Shown piece by piece: positions 1 to 6,755 of a stretch of 9,835 nucleotides of DNA. Origin of the DNA: JBGCEZ01 sp045106735 (GTDB lineage: Bacteria; Planctomycetota; Phycisphaerae; Phycisphaerales; SM1A02); contig JBGCEZ010000100.1 of NCBI GenBank assembly GCA_045106735.1, positions 1 to 9,835 on the forward strand. Direction: 5' to 3'. Under the pieces are notes generated by a model. That model saw nothing but the letters and a program-made list of their open reading frames with translations. It was not told where the DNA came from and ran no database searches. The translations under genes were made by a program, and so were the position numbers. Positions within the stretch are counted from its first letter, which is position 1. Each line of letters opens with the position of its first letter.

Positions 1-2062
1 GCCGCCGATCTGTCCTCGATCCCCGCTGTCCGCCCGCCTGTGGCTGCGATCCCGGCTGCTCCCCGGACTGTGGCTGTGAACCAGGCTGCTCACCGGACTG
101 TGGCTGTGAACCAGGCTGCTCACCGGACTGCGGCTGTGATCCTGGCTGTTCACCAGACTGCGGCTGTGATCCTGGCTGTTCACCGGACTGTGGCTGTGAA
201 CCAGGCTGCTCACCGGACTGCGGCTGCGATCCCGGCTGTTCGCCGGACTGTGGCTGCGATCCGGGCTGTTCACCGGACTGTGGCTGCGAACCTGGCTGTT
301 CGCCGGACTGCGGCTGCGAACCTGGCTGCTCACCGGACTGCGGCTGCGATCCCGGCTGTTCACCGGAAGGGTTCTGATCACGGGCTTGATCGGCCGAAGA
401 TTCGAGCGCTTCGCGGACGCGGTTGAGATCGTCCTGAACTTGCTGCTCGCGTTCGGCGTCCTGGCGAATCGATTCGGCTTCTTCAGCAATCCGATCGGCG
501 ACGTCCGGATCCGCGCCGGCCTCACGCAGCGACTCGCGCACGTCATTCGGATCGGGCACCGTCGGCACCGTCGGCGTGGCAGGCTCGTCGTCGGCCTTTT
601 CCGGCTCGCTGCGCATCGGATCATCGGCCGATGGCGTCTCTGTCGGCGCGTTCGCACTCGAACCTGAAGTCGCCTCCGTCCGCCCGTCCGGCGCACTCGG
701 GTTCGACGCGGCCTCGGAACCTGGATCAGACCCTGCGTCTGCGGCCGACGCATCCGACGCGTCATCGCCCGCTCGTCCTGTCTCTCGCGCACCGTCCGCA
801 TCGCCGGCGTCACCCGGATCATCCGGATCACGCGGATCACGCGGATCACCAACGGGGCCCGCTTCACCGGGGGAACCGGCGTTGTCAGTTTCCGGCGGCT
901 CCGCTCCCAAAGACCGCATGGCTTCCTCGAGTCGGCGTGCTCGCTCCGCCCGGTCGCGCCGGGCCGCTTCGGCCTGCTCGCGCGTCGCAGACTCCAGTCG
1001 GTCGGCCAGGCCCTCAAGCTCGCGCGCGAGGCGCTCCCGTTCTGCGGCATCGACACTCGGAAGTGCGTCGTTCAGTGCGTCCAACGCATCGGCCGCGCCG
1101 GCCAAATCGCCTCGCTGCAGCCGTTCGGCCACGTCGGAAATTCGTTGATCGGCCGAAGCGGTGTCCAAGTCGCCGAGGCGATCAAGCAGGTCGTCCAGCG
1201 CCGCATCGTCTTGCTCGGCCGCCGCTTCGAGTTCGTCGGCGACGCCGGTGAGCTCATCGATCGCGGCGTTGCGGGCAGCATTGGCTGACGCCTCGGACGG
1301 GTCGGCTTCAATCTGCTCGGCCAAGTCCTCGAGCAGTTCGGCGGTGCGGTCGGCCAGCGGATCGTCGGAAGAACCGGCAGCGGGATCAGCGCTCCCGTCA
1401 TCGTCGCCCGTTGCGCTGTCGTCGGCGCTCGCGCCTTCGGGCGGCTCATCAGCGGGGCGGAGCGCTTCGGCTGCATCGCGGAGCGTGTCGGCCACTTCGT
1501 CGGCGGCATCGGCTTCCGCCTCGATCGCGGCCGCGCGTTGCTCGTCCACCGGCGAAGTGGTCTGAGGAGTGGTTGGCATCAGAAACCACGCCGCGACGCC
1601 GAGCACGGCGGCGGCGGCGGCGTGGGCGGCCGAGGCGGGGACATCGATCGGGATCGCGGCCCGCGGATCCACCCGTCCGGTCACTGCTTGCACCTGTCGC
1701 TGAACCAGGCCAGCGAATCCGGGGTCGGGGGCATGGGCCCGGCCGAGCTGCAGCGCGGCGGCCGAACCGACTTGATCCCCGAGACCGAAGGCCGAGTCGA
1801 TCGCTTGGCCGGTGCTCACCAGGTCGACGGGACGCCGGAATCCAATGATCGCGCCAACGACCACCGGGGCGAACCCGGCCGCCAGGAGGGCGGTCCACGG
1901 CAGTTCCACGCCCAACCCGCGAGTCAAAATGATGCCAGCCCCGGTGGCGATCAGGCTCACGCGGGCGGTCCGCGCCGCAATATCGATTGCTCGGGCGACA
2001 CGCTGGCGGCGGGCGCCGACTTGGAGCAGGTCGTCGATGCTGGTGGCGGAGCGGGACGGCAT
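1..2062 (-). CDS. Large membrane-anchored coiled-coil protein, DUF4175/TIGR02302-like layout (partial, C-terminus beyond left edge)
   Basis: Reading from ATG at 2062 the frame stays open for 687 codons to the window edge. The N-terminus has two closely spaced hydrophobic helices (about residues 33-48 and 57-75) and a third at about 147-163. A segment between helices 2 and 3 reads IDSAFGLGDQVGSAAAL and ends in a conserved-looking Pro-rich turn. After helix 3 come long Ala/Glu/Asp-rich stretches predicted to be coiled coil (about 170-215 and 245-380), a low-complexity acidic region rich in D, P, G and S, another coiled coil, and then ten decapeptide repeats. Three N-terminal helices followed by a long Gln/Gly-rich exported region is the known layout of DUF4175/TIGR02302 proteins; true homology is not shown. 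The start is uncertain: ATG 2062 has only a GGTGAGG 12 nt upstream, and an in-frame GTG lies at 2080. It is probably envelope-located; its function is unknown. It is divergent from the gene at 3072. Confidence 0.8.
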   Translation of the reverse strand, partial: MPSRSATSIDDLLQVGARRQRVARAIDIAARTARVSLIATGAGIILTRGLGVELPWTALLAAGFAPVVVGAIIGFRRPVDLVSTGQAIDSAFGLGDQVGSAAALQLGRAHAPDPGFAGLVQRQVQAVTGRVDPRAAIPIDVPASAAHAAAAAVLGVAAWFLMPTTPQTTSPVDEQRAAAIEAEADAADEVADTLRDAAEALRPADEPPEGASADDSATGDDDGSADPAAGSSDDPLADRTAELLEDLAEQIEADPSEASANAARNAAIDELTGVADELEAAAEQDDAALDDLLDRLGDLDTASADQRISDVAERLQRGDLAGAADALDALNDALPSVDAAERERLARELEGLADRLESATREQAEAARRDRAERARRLEEAMRSLGAEPPETDNAGSPGEAGPVGDPRDPRDPDDPGDAGDADGARETGRAGDDASDASAADAGSDPGSEAASNPSAPDGRTEATSGSSANAPTETPSADDPMRSEPEKADDEPATPTVPTVPDPNDVRESLREAGADPDVADRIAEEAESIRQDAEREQQVQDDLNRVREALESSADQARDQNPSGEQPGSQPQSGEQPGSQPQSGEQPGSQPQSGEQPGSQPQSGEQPGSQPQSGEQPGSQPQSGEQPGSQPQSGEQPGSQPQSGEQPGSQPQSGEQPGSQPQSGEQPGSQPQAGGQRGSRTDRR
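31..360 (-). repeat. 30-bp in-frame tandem array encoding QPGSQPQSGE, ten identical peptide copies plus one degenerate
   Basis: Ten consecutive 30-bp units occupy 61-360, in frame with the CDS that starts at 2062. Each encodes the same decapeptide QPGSQPQSGE, although the DNA differs at synonymous sites (CCT/CCG/CCA, TCA/TCG, GGT/GGC/GGG, GAA/GAG). A unit at 31-60 has decayed to QPGSQPQAGG, and 1-30 is no longer recognisable. Units 61-90, 91-120 and 181-210 are nearly the same DNA, and 121-150 differs from 151-180 by one base, so some copies arose recently by segmental duplication. The peptide is hydrophilic and probably extended, lying at the extracytoplasmic end of the protein. Confidence 0.95.
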
Positions 2063-2658
2063 GGACGGGCGGGGCCTCACCGGGGTTTGGGCGGGGGAGC
2101 GAGGGGACGTTCGAAAACTCGGCCGATTGCCGGGACGGAGGACGATAGGGGGGCTCAACCGGCGAGCGAGACGGAAGCTGCCGCCAACGTGCCGGACTCA
2201 TCCAGGCAGCATTCTGGTCGCGGCGATGGCCGTTTTCGTGCGGCCGTGCGCAATCCGTCGAAGTGGGGTGCGCGAATGGCGGTGGTGCGGCCGAACGGAC
2301 CGAAACGCACCAGCAGTACGGGTTTACGTGAGGGTGGACCAAGGCGCGGCGAAATCGGTCACCGCAGAGCCCCTAGATATCCTTGTGTGACAAGACCTTA
2401 GCGGTTTGGCCGTTTTTGGCGATATCCGGGGCCGGCCAATTCGTCAACCCGACGGGCCGATCCGGCGGAAAGAAACTCGCAGAAAGGCGGGAGGATGGGA
2501 TGGGTCACGACCGAAAATGTCATTGGCAGGGCGTTGCGAACGGTTCCCACCGACCACAACGTCAGGCCCAACCGGGATGGGTTCGCCCACCGGAACAACT
2601 TGCCTTCCCCCCCCTCAGCGGCCTGTTCGGATCTCCCGTTCAGGCCGTCTTTCTTTGA

Positions 2659-2700
2659 GTGCCGGCGTTTCGGTGCCCGCCTTTGGGTGCCTGCCTGCCT
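2659..2700. repeat. Degenerate 14-bp triplication
   Basis: Three adjacent 14-mers begin with GTGCC (2659, 2673, 2687) and share the pattern gtgccNgcNtttNg, the last degrading into TGCC tetranucleotide repeats. Fourteen is not a multiple of three, so this is unlikely to be protein-coding. Confidence 0.5.
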
Positions 2701-2854
2701 GCGCATCGCCCGGCGCCGACTGCCGGTCCTGGGCTCTCCAGCGCTTCCCCTCGATCTTTGAGGGCCGGCTCCAACCGCCGGTGGTTGGGCATCGTCATCG
2801 GCGGCCGCCGCGGCCATCTCGGCGATCGCAGCCATCGCAGTCGCTCAGAACGTC

Positions 2855-2942
2855 GTCGAGGCGACATCGAGGCGACGTTGAGGCGACGTCGAGGCGTCGT
2901 TGCGGCGGCATTGAGACGGCGTCGAGGCGTCGTGAGCCGGCG
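2855..2942. repeat. 11-bp tandem repeat array, about eight units
   Basis: Units of consensus GTCGAGGCGAC follow one another without spacers, starting at 2855, 2866, 2877, 2888, 2899, 2910, 2921 and 2932. The first four differ by only one to three bases, while the fifth, sixth and eighth are more diverged. The 11-bp period does not keep a reading frame and is close to one turn of DNA helix. The array ends 129 bp before the start codon at 3072. Confidence 0.8.
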
Positions 2943-3016
2943 GTTCAGTCCACCGGTCTCCGGCAGGTTCCACGCATCCCGCCGCAACCGAACCCCGCCC
3001 GGGCCGCAATGGGTGT

Positions 3017-3032
3017 ATGACAGTCATCTGTC
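3017..3032 (+). promoter_or_regulatory. Overlapping dyads upstream of the secreted-protein gene, possible operator
   Basis: ATGACAGTCAT (3017-3027) is a perfect palindrome with a one-base centre. It overlaps a second dyad, GACAG-TCAT-CTGTC (3019-3032). The pair lies 40-55 nt before ATG 3072, where an operator or promoter-proximal site would be expected. No clear -35/-10 pair is visible around it, so the regulatory role is inferred. Confidence 0.35.
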
Positions 3033-3071
3033 TGACCACGCCCAAAGTCCCCGTCACGAGGACCCCACCCG

Positions 3072-4442
3072 ATGCATGCTTCGATCCTCGGCCGTCGCCC
3101 GCGTTCGCTGGTGACGCTCGTCGCTCCGGTCATCGTCATTGGCCTGACCGCTGCCGCCCACGGCTTCACCGCCGAAACGCTGCTCGCGGCTTCGCCGGCC
3201 GCGCCCACCCAGGCTGCGCCAGCCCAGGCTCCCGCCGCTCCTGCGACCCCTGATACCTGGGAGTCCCGGAGCCGCAGCGGTGAAGCCGCGGGACGCTCTG
3301 TGACCGCCGATCTTTCGCCTGAGGCGTCGATTTTGTGGCTTCGCGCTCTCGCGGCCACGGAAACCGCGCTCGACGAATTGACCGGCGCAAGCGCCTTGCC
3401 GCCCCGAATTCTGCCCACGCGGCAAGTGCTCTTTTTCACCGACGACGCGGACTTCCGCCGCGTCCTGCAGACGACCTACGGCCAAGAGCTCAGCGGCGAC
3501 GATGTCGTCCGCTTTGACGTCGGCAGCCAGCAGACGTTGGCCGCCGTGGTTCCCGCCGACGAGGACGTGGCGGCCGGGGCCGCCCGCGTGCTGCCGATCG
3601 CCGGGGCGCAGTGGCTCGAACGCTGGTTCCAGGCGGATCTGCCGCCCGCGCTCGATGCGGGGCTGGAGCTTTTCCTGGCCGACACGACGTTTGTCGGTGA
3701 CCGGCCGATGTTCGGCCGGGCCCGAGCCGAGACGCTGATTCCCGCTCAGGTCATCGCCCGCGATCGCACGCCGAACCTCTTTGGCCTGCTCTCGTTGGAT
3801 GACGAGGGCTGGTCGGGGCTGACGGCGGAAGAGCGGGCCGACGGCACGCTGGCCATTTGGAGCATGCTCCAATTCGCCGCCGGAGACGATGGGGGCGGAA
3901 TGCGCCGCGGCCTTCGGGCATTCCTGCGGGCCGTGAACGCGGGTTCGTTGCCAGCCGACGCCCTCCAAGCGACCTTCGCCACGGCCGACGCCGCCGCCCT
4001 GCAGTCCCAGTGGCGACGGTGGATCGAGCGGGCCATCCCGGACCCCATCACCGTGGCCATGCCCCGCGTCGAAGCCCTGATCGACGGTTTGGCCATGCTT
4101 TCGGCCGAGGGCATCTCGCCCAAGCATTTGGATGAGGCGGCCGCCGAACTGTCGGGCCGCAATTTCGTCTGGGAATCTGTCCGGTGGGGCGAGCCGCAGC
4201 GGCTTGCAATCACCGGGCCGGACGTCTTTGTCCTTCCGGAGGACACTCGGACCGGCCGCCGAGCTCGCATTGATCTCGATCCCGGCCGCATCACCACGCC
4301 CCGGTCGAGCCGCCCCGCGGCCGATGGACCGGTCGCCCCGCCGCGGATTCGCGTGCGCGGATTGGCCCGCGGCACCGTGCAGGTCGAGTGGGAGCAGCAG
4401 GCCGATGGCACGTTCGCGGCTGAAGTGAAGCTGACCCGCTGA
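3072..4442 (+). CDS. Secreted DUF1570-like (gluzincin-like) protein lacking the metallopeptidase motif
   Basis: The 456-aa product starts at ATG 3072, preceded by GAGG 10 nt upstream. It has an Arg-rich n-region and a hydrophobic helix (about 12-30), so it is probably exported, then an Ala/Pro linker to about 60. From about 85 to 320 the layout follows DUF1570 proteins: a beta strand plus 'DADF' (118-128), then the place where HExxH normally sits, then P-x-L-D-A-G-L-E-L-F (191-201, the usual P-W-L-x-E-G-L-A-E-Y-F), a 'pLaeLl' equivalent (TPNLFGLLSL, 233-242), a helix with 'AIWSMLQFAA', and a terminal W-R-R-W (314-317). The HExxH position reads PIAGAQWLERWF, and the third-ligand Glu in EG is Ala, so zinc-peptidase activity is unlikely. 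The C-terminal 130 residues are unassigned. Family placement comes from pattern recall, not a search. Confidence 0.82.
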   Translation: MHASILGRRPRSLVTLVAPVIVIGLTAAAHGFTAETLLAASPAAPTQAAPAQAPAAPATPDTWESRSRSGEAAGRSVTADLSPEASILWLRALAATETALDELTGASALPPRILPTRQVLFFTDDADFRRVLQTTYGQELSGDDVVRFDVGSQQTLAAVVPADEDVAAGAARVLPIAGAQWLERWFQADLPPALDAGLELFLADTTFVGDRPMFGRARAETLIPAQVIARDRTPNLFGLLSLDDEGWSGLTAEERADGTLAIWSMLQFAAGDDGGGMRRGLRAFLRAVNAGSLPADALQATFATADAAALQSQWRRWIERAIPDPITVAMPRVEALIDGLAMLSAEGISPKHLDEAAAELSGRNFVWESVRWGEPQRLAITGPDVFVLPEDTRTGRRARIDLDPGRITTPRSSRPAADGPVAPPRIRVRGLARGTVQVEWEQQADGTFAAEVKLTR

Positions 4443-4462
4443 CCCGCTGACCCGCTCACGCG
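4431..4462 (+). repeat. 8-bp tandem repeat spanning the stop codon
   Basis: CTGACCCG occurs three times in a row (4431, 4439, 4447), followed by a decayed fourth copy CTCACGCG. The TGA stop at 4440-4442 lies inside the array. Because the period is 8, TGA falls in all three forward frames within 24 bp. Confidence 0.85.
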
Positions 4463-4484
4463 ATCGCGGTTCTCCTGCGGTCGC
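4460..4484 (+). terminator. Stem-loop after the secreted-protein gene, possible terminator without U-tract
   Basis: GCGATCGCGG (4460-4469) pairs along its full length with CTGCGGTCGC (4475-4484) around a 5-nt TTCTC loop; two of the ten pairs are G-U. It begins 17 nt after the stop codon. It is followed by TGGGGCGGG instead of a T-run, so if it terminates transcription it does so inefficiently or with help from a factor. Confidence 0.5.
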
Positions 4485-4894
4485 TGGGGCGGGTTGGCGC
4501 CATCCGAATCGCGGTTCGAGGTGGGTTCCGGGATTCCGCGCCCGGGCCTCAGCGTGCGTGGCGCCCGTCCCGCCGTCGCCTTCGCCGTCGCCCCGGCCCA
4601 GCCGCCCGGACGCCGAGGTCTGCGTATCTGGATGCCCAGGGCACGTTTGCGTCCTCCCGATCCATCAGTGGATCCACATCCTGAAGTTCTCTTGACCGTC
4701 GCCCCGCTCGGCCATGGATCGGGGCCAAGTGGCGGTGGCCAACCGATTTCCAGCTCGATGGCGGCTCTCTGCCGGCTGTTTTTCGGCCGTTTGGCCGCGA
4801 CTCAGCCGCCGCCGAACCGCGGCGAAGCCACCACCCTCCGACAGAAGCGGCCAGACCTTCGGCGGCCGGCCGGCTGAGATCGGGCCGGGGGCGA
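4485..4894. other. About 400 bp without a recognisable gene
   Basis: This stretch separates two genes on the same strand. The open frames in it are arginine/proline-rich shadows without start signals. The only structure seen is a small perfect hairpin at 4659-4674 (GATCCA-TCAG-TGGATC). A TTGACC at about 4692 resembles a -35 box but has no partner at the right distance. Confidence 0.55.
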
Positions 4895-4906
4895 TACCAT
4901 CTGGGC
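4895..4906 (+). promoter_or_regulatory. Candidate leaderless promoter -10 (TACCAT) for the acyl-CoA mutase
   Basis: TACCAT at 4895-4900 matches the TANNNT form of a bacterial -10 box and ends exactly 6 nt before ATG 4907, which puts the expected transcription start at or within a base of the A of ATG. There is no Shine-Dalgarno sequence at the usual distance. The -35 region (around 4872) is weak. The same arrangement precedes the gene starting at 8458 on the minus strand. Confidence 0.45.
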
Positions 4907-6586
4907 ATGAGTACGATCAACGACGCTGCCCGTACCGGCTCGCCCGCCCCGGCGACCCCGGCCATCGACCCCGAGACCGTCACCATCAGCGGCTACGAGG
5001 TCGCCGAGCGATACGGTCCCGATGCCGTCGACACCGTCGACGCGGCGAATCCCGCCCAGACGCACGAGCGCATCGGCACGCCCGGCCAATACCCGTTCAC
5101 CCGCGGCGTGCACGAGACGATGTACCGCCAGCGGCTGTGGACCATGCGGCAGTTTGCCGGCTTCGGTTCGGCCGACGACACGAACCGCCGGTTCAAGTAC
5201 CTGCTCGAGAACGCCAAGGGCACCAAGGCCAACACCGGCCTGTCGACCGCCTTTGACCTGCCCACGCTCATGGGCCGCGACTCGGACGATCCGTTGTCCG
5301 CCGGCGAGGTTGGTCGCTGCGGGGTCGCCATCGACACGATCGAAGACATGGAGCGGCTCTACGTCGACATTCCGCTCGAGGACGTGACCGTCAGCCAGAC
5401 GATCAACGGCCCGGCCGCCGTCATTTGGGCGATGTACCTGGCCATGGCCCGGCGCCGCGGATTCGACTGGGGCAAACTCGGCGGCACGCTGCAGAATGAC
5501 ATCCTGAAAGAGTTCCATTCCCAGAACGAGTTCATCTACCCGCCGGAGCCGAGCGTGAAGCTGGTGACCGACACGATCGAATTCCAAACGCAGCACGTGC
5601 CGCGTTGGAACAGCGTGTCGATCAGTGGCTACCACATCCGCGAGGCCGGCTCCAGCGCGACGCAAGAGCTCGCCTTCACCCTCCGCGACGGCATGGAGTA
5701 CGTGGAAGCCTGCATGAAGCGCGGCTTGGATGTGAACGCGTTCGGCCCGCGGCTCTCGTTCTTCTTCAACGCCCACAATGAGTTCTTCGAGGAGATCTGC
5801 AAGCTCCGCGCCGCCCGTCGCATCTGGGCGACGGCGATGAAGGAACGCTTCGGCGCCACGAACGAGCGGGCCTGGTGGATGCGCACCCACGTGCAGACCG
5901 CCGGGTGCTCTCTGACCGAACAGCAGCCGCTGAACAACATCGTCCGCGTTGCCTACCAGGCGATGGCCGGTGTACTCGGCGGTTGCCAGTCCTTGCACAC
6001 CGACTCCATGGACGAGACGCTCGGCCTGCCGACGGAGACCGCGGTCCGCGTGGCCTTGCGAACGCAGCAGATTCTGGCCCACGAGACGGGCGTGCACCGC
6101 ACCGTTGATCCGCTCGGCGGTTCGTGGTTCGTCGAAGCACTGACCGATCAGATGGAGTCGGACGCCAACGCGATCATTGGCGAGATCGATGACATGGGCG
6201 GCGTGGTCTCGGGCATCCACAACGGGTACTTCCGTCGGCAGATCGCCGAGGCGAGTTACCGCTTTGGCCAAGAGATGGAGGCGGGCGACCGCATCATCGT
6301 CGGCGTCAACGCGTACCACGAAGGCAGCGGCGAGCAGCAGGTCGAAGTCCTGCAAATCGACCACCAAGTCGAAGTCGATCAGTGCGACCAGCTCACCGCG
6401 TTCAAGGCGAAGCGCAACGACGAGACGGTCAACCGCAGCTTGGACGCGATTCGCGCGGCCTGCCGGGCCGGCGAGAACTCCATGCCGACGCTGATCGATG
6501 CGGCAGAGGCCGGGGCCACGCTTGGCGAGATGGTGCAGGCGATGGCCGACATCTACGGCCGCTACACCGGTGGCCCCGAGTGGTAA
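4907..6586 (+). CDS. Adenosylcobalamin-dependent acyl-CoA mutase large subunit, isobutyryl-CoA mutase-like
   Basis: The 559-aa product matches the substrate-binding TIM-barrel subunit of the methylmalonyl-CoA mutase family along its whole length (YPFTRG 62-67, WTMRQ 78-82, FDLPT 116-120, NDILKEF 197-203, SISGYH 238-243, PRLSFFF 281-287, QSLHT 361-365, DPLGGS 401-406). Numbering against the Propionibacterium enzyme, the catalytic His244 is kept (His243) and Gln197 is Gln196. However, Tyr89 is Phe83 and Arg207, which binds the substrate carboxylate, is Gln206. That pair is the known signature of isobutyryl-CoA mutase, and LMGRDSDDP (121-129) also recalls IcmA. The product would isomerise isobutyryl-CoA and n-butyryl-CoA or a similar carboxylate-free acyl-CoA. 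There is no C-terminal DxHxxG cobalamin domain, so a separate small subunit is needed; none is in the window. Databases may label it methylmalonyl-CoA mutase. Confidence 0.95.
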   Translation: MSTINDAARTGSPAPATPAIDPETVTISGYEVAERYGPDAVDTVDAANPAQTHERIGTPGQYPFTRGVHETMYRQRLWTMRQFAGFGSADDTNRRFKYLLENAKGTKANTGLSTAFDLPTLMGRDSDDPLSAGEVGRCGVAIDTIEDMERLYVDIPLEDVTVSQTINGPAAVIWAMYLAMARRRGFDWGKLGGTLQNDILKEFHSQNEFIYPPEPSVKLVTDTIEFQTQHVPRWNSVSISGYHIREAGSSATQELAFTLRDGMEYVEACMKRGLDVNAFGPRLSFFFNAHNEFFEEICKLRAARRIWATAMKERFGATNERAWWMRTHVQTAGCSLTEQQPLNNIVRVAYQAMAGVLGGCQSLHTDSMDETLGLPTETAVRVALRTQQILAHETGVHRTVDPLGGSWFVEALTDQMESDANAIIGEIDDMGGVVSGIHNGYFRRQIAEASYRFGQEMEAGDRIIVGVNAYHEGSGEQQVEVLQIDHQVEVDQCDQLTAFKAKRNDETVNRSLDAIRAACRAGENSMPTLIDAAEAGATLGEMVQAMADIYGRYTGGPEW

Positions 6587-6636
6587 AGCAACGGGCGATC
6601 GGCGACCGCGCCGGCAGCCGGTGATCCAAACAATGA

Positions 6637-6670
6637 ACGAGGCCCGAACCGCTTGCGGCTCGGGCCTCGT
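6637..6670. terminator. Bidirectional intrinsic terminator between convergent genes
   Basis: ACGAGGCCCGAACCG (6637-6651) pairs with CGGCTCGGGCCTCGT (6656-6670) around a CTTG loop, 15 positions with one A-C mismatch. It lies 50 nt after the mutase stop. Read on the minus strand it is followed by TTCATTGTTT, a moderate T-rich tail, so it fits best as the terminator of the minus-strand operon that ends at 6756. It can also stop read-through from the mutase gene. Confidence 0.85.
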
Positions 6671-6684
6671 GTCGTTCGTGGGTT

Positions 6685-6748
6685 GGCTGAGGTCGTCGTT
6701 GGCGTCGTTGGCGTCGTTTCCATCGCGGGCGCGACCTCGACCTCAGCC
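6685..6748. repeat. 11-bp perfect inverted repeat enclosing a 9-bp tandem repeat
   Basis: GGCTGAGGTCG (6685-6695) is the exact reverse complement of CGACCTCAGCC (6738-6748), with 42 nt between. The enclosed segment contains GTCGTTGGC twice plus GTCGTT (6695-6718). It lies in the 3' untranslated region of the gene ending at 6756, just ahead of the terminator. Confidence 0.6.
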
Positions 6749-6755
6749 GCGAGCG

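Larger units (their letters stand above)
2063..3071. other. About 1 kb without a convincing gene, between divergent genes
   Basis: Several open frames exist on both strands, but all have arginine/proline-rich, high-GC shadow composition and none has a credible Shine-Dalgarno sequence or a recognisable domain. The stretch holds a small dyad (2382-2394, CTTGT/ACAAG), a run of eight C at 2607-2614, a degenerate 14-bp triplication at 2659-2700, a short hairpin near 2770-2788 (CCAACC/GGTTGG), the 11-bp tandem array at 2855-2942, and dyads just before the gene at 3072. Promoters for the two divergent genes must lie here, but only weak candidates are visible, for example TATCGT at 2147-2142 on the minus strand. 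Confidence 0.6.

Noticed and set aside
61..360. Possible CRISPR array
   Set aside because: Units are contiguous 30-mers without spacers and lie in frame within a long gene.
40..426. Plus-strand frame with HRTVAVNQAA-type repeats
   Set aside because: It is the antisense reading of the in-frame QPGSQPQSGE array; the minus frame continues from a 687-codon gene with membrane helices.
1449..2342. 297-aa minus-strand frame
   Set aside because: Arg/Pro/His-rich composition and no ribosome binding site; it overlaps the better-supported frame starting at 2062.
2398..2835. 145-aa minus-strand frame and overlapping plus frames in the 1-kb gap
   Set aside because: No start signal and no domain-like pattern; composition is typical of chance frames in high-GC DNA.
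3054..4127. 357-aa frame antisense to the secreted-protein gene
   Set aside because: It results from codon bias of the sense gene, whose signal peptide and family landmarks are clear.
4802..6367. 521-aa frame antisense to the mutase
   Set aside because: Long antisense frames are expected opposite GC-rich genes; the mutase on the plus strand is unambiguous.
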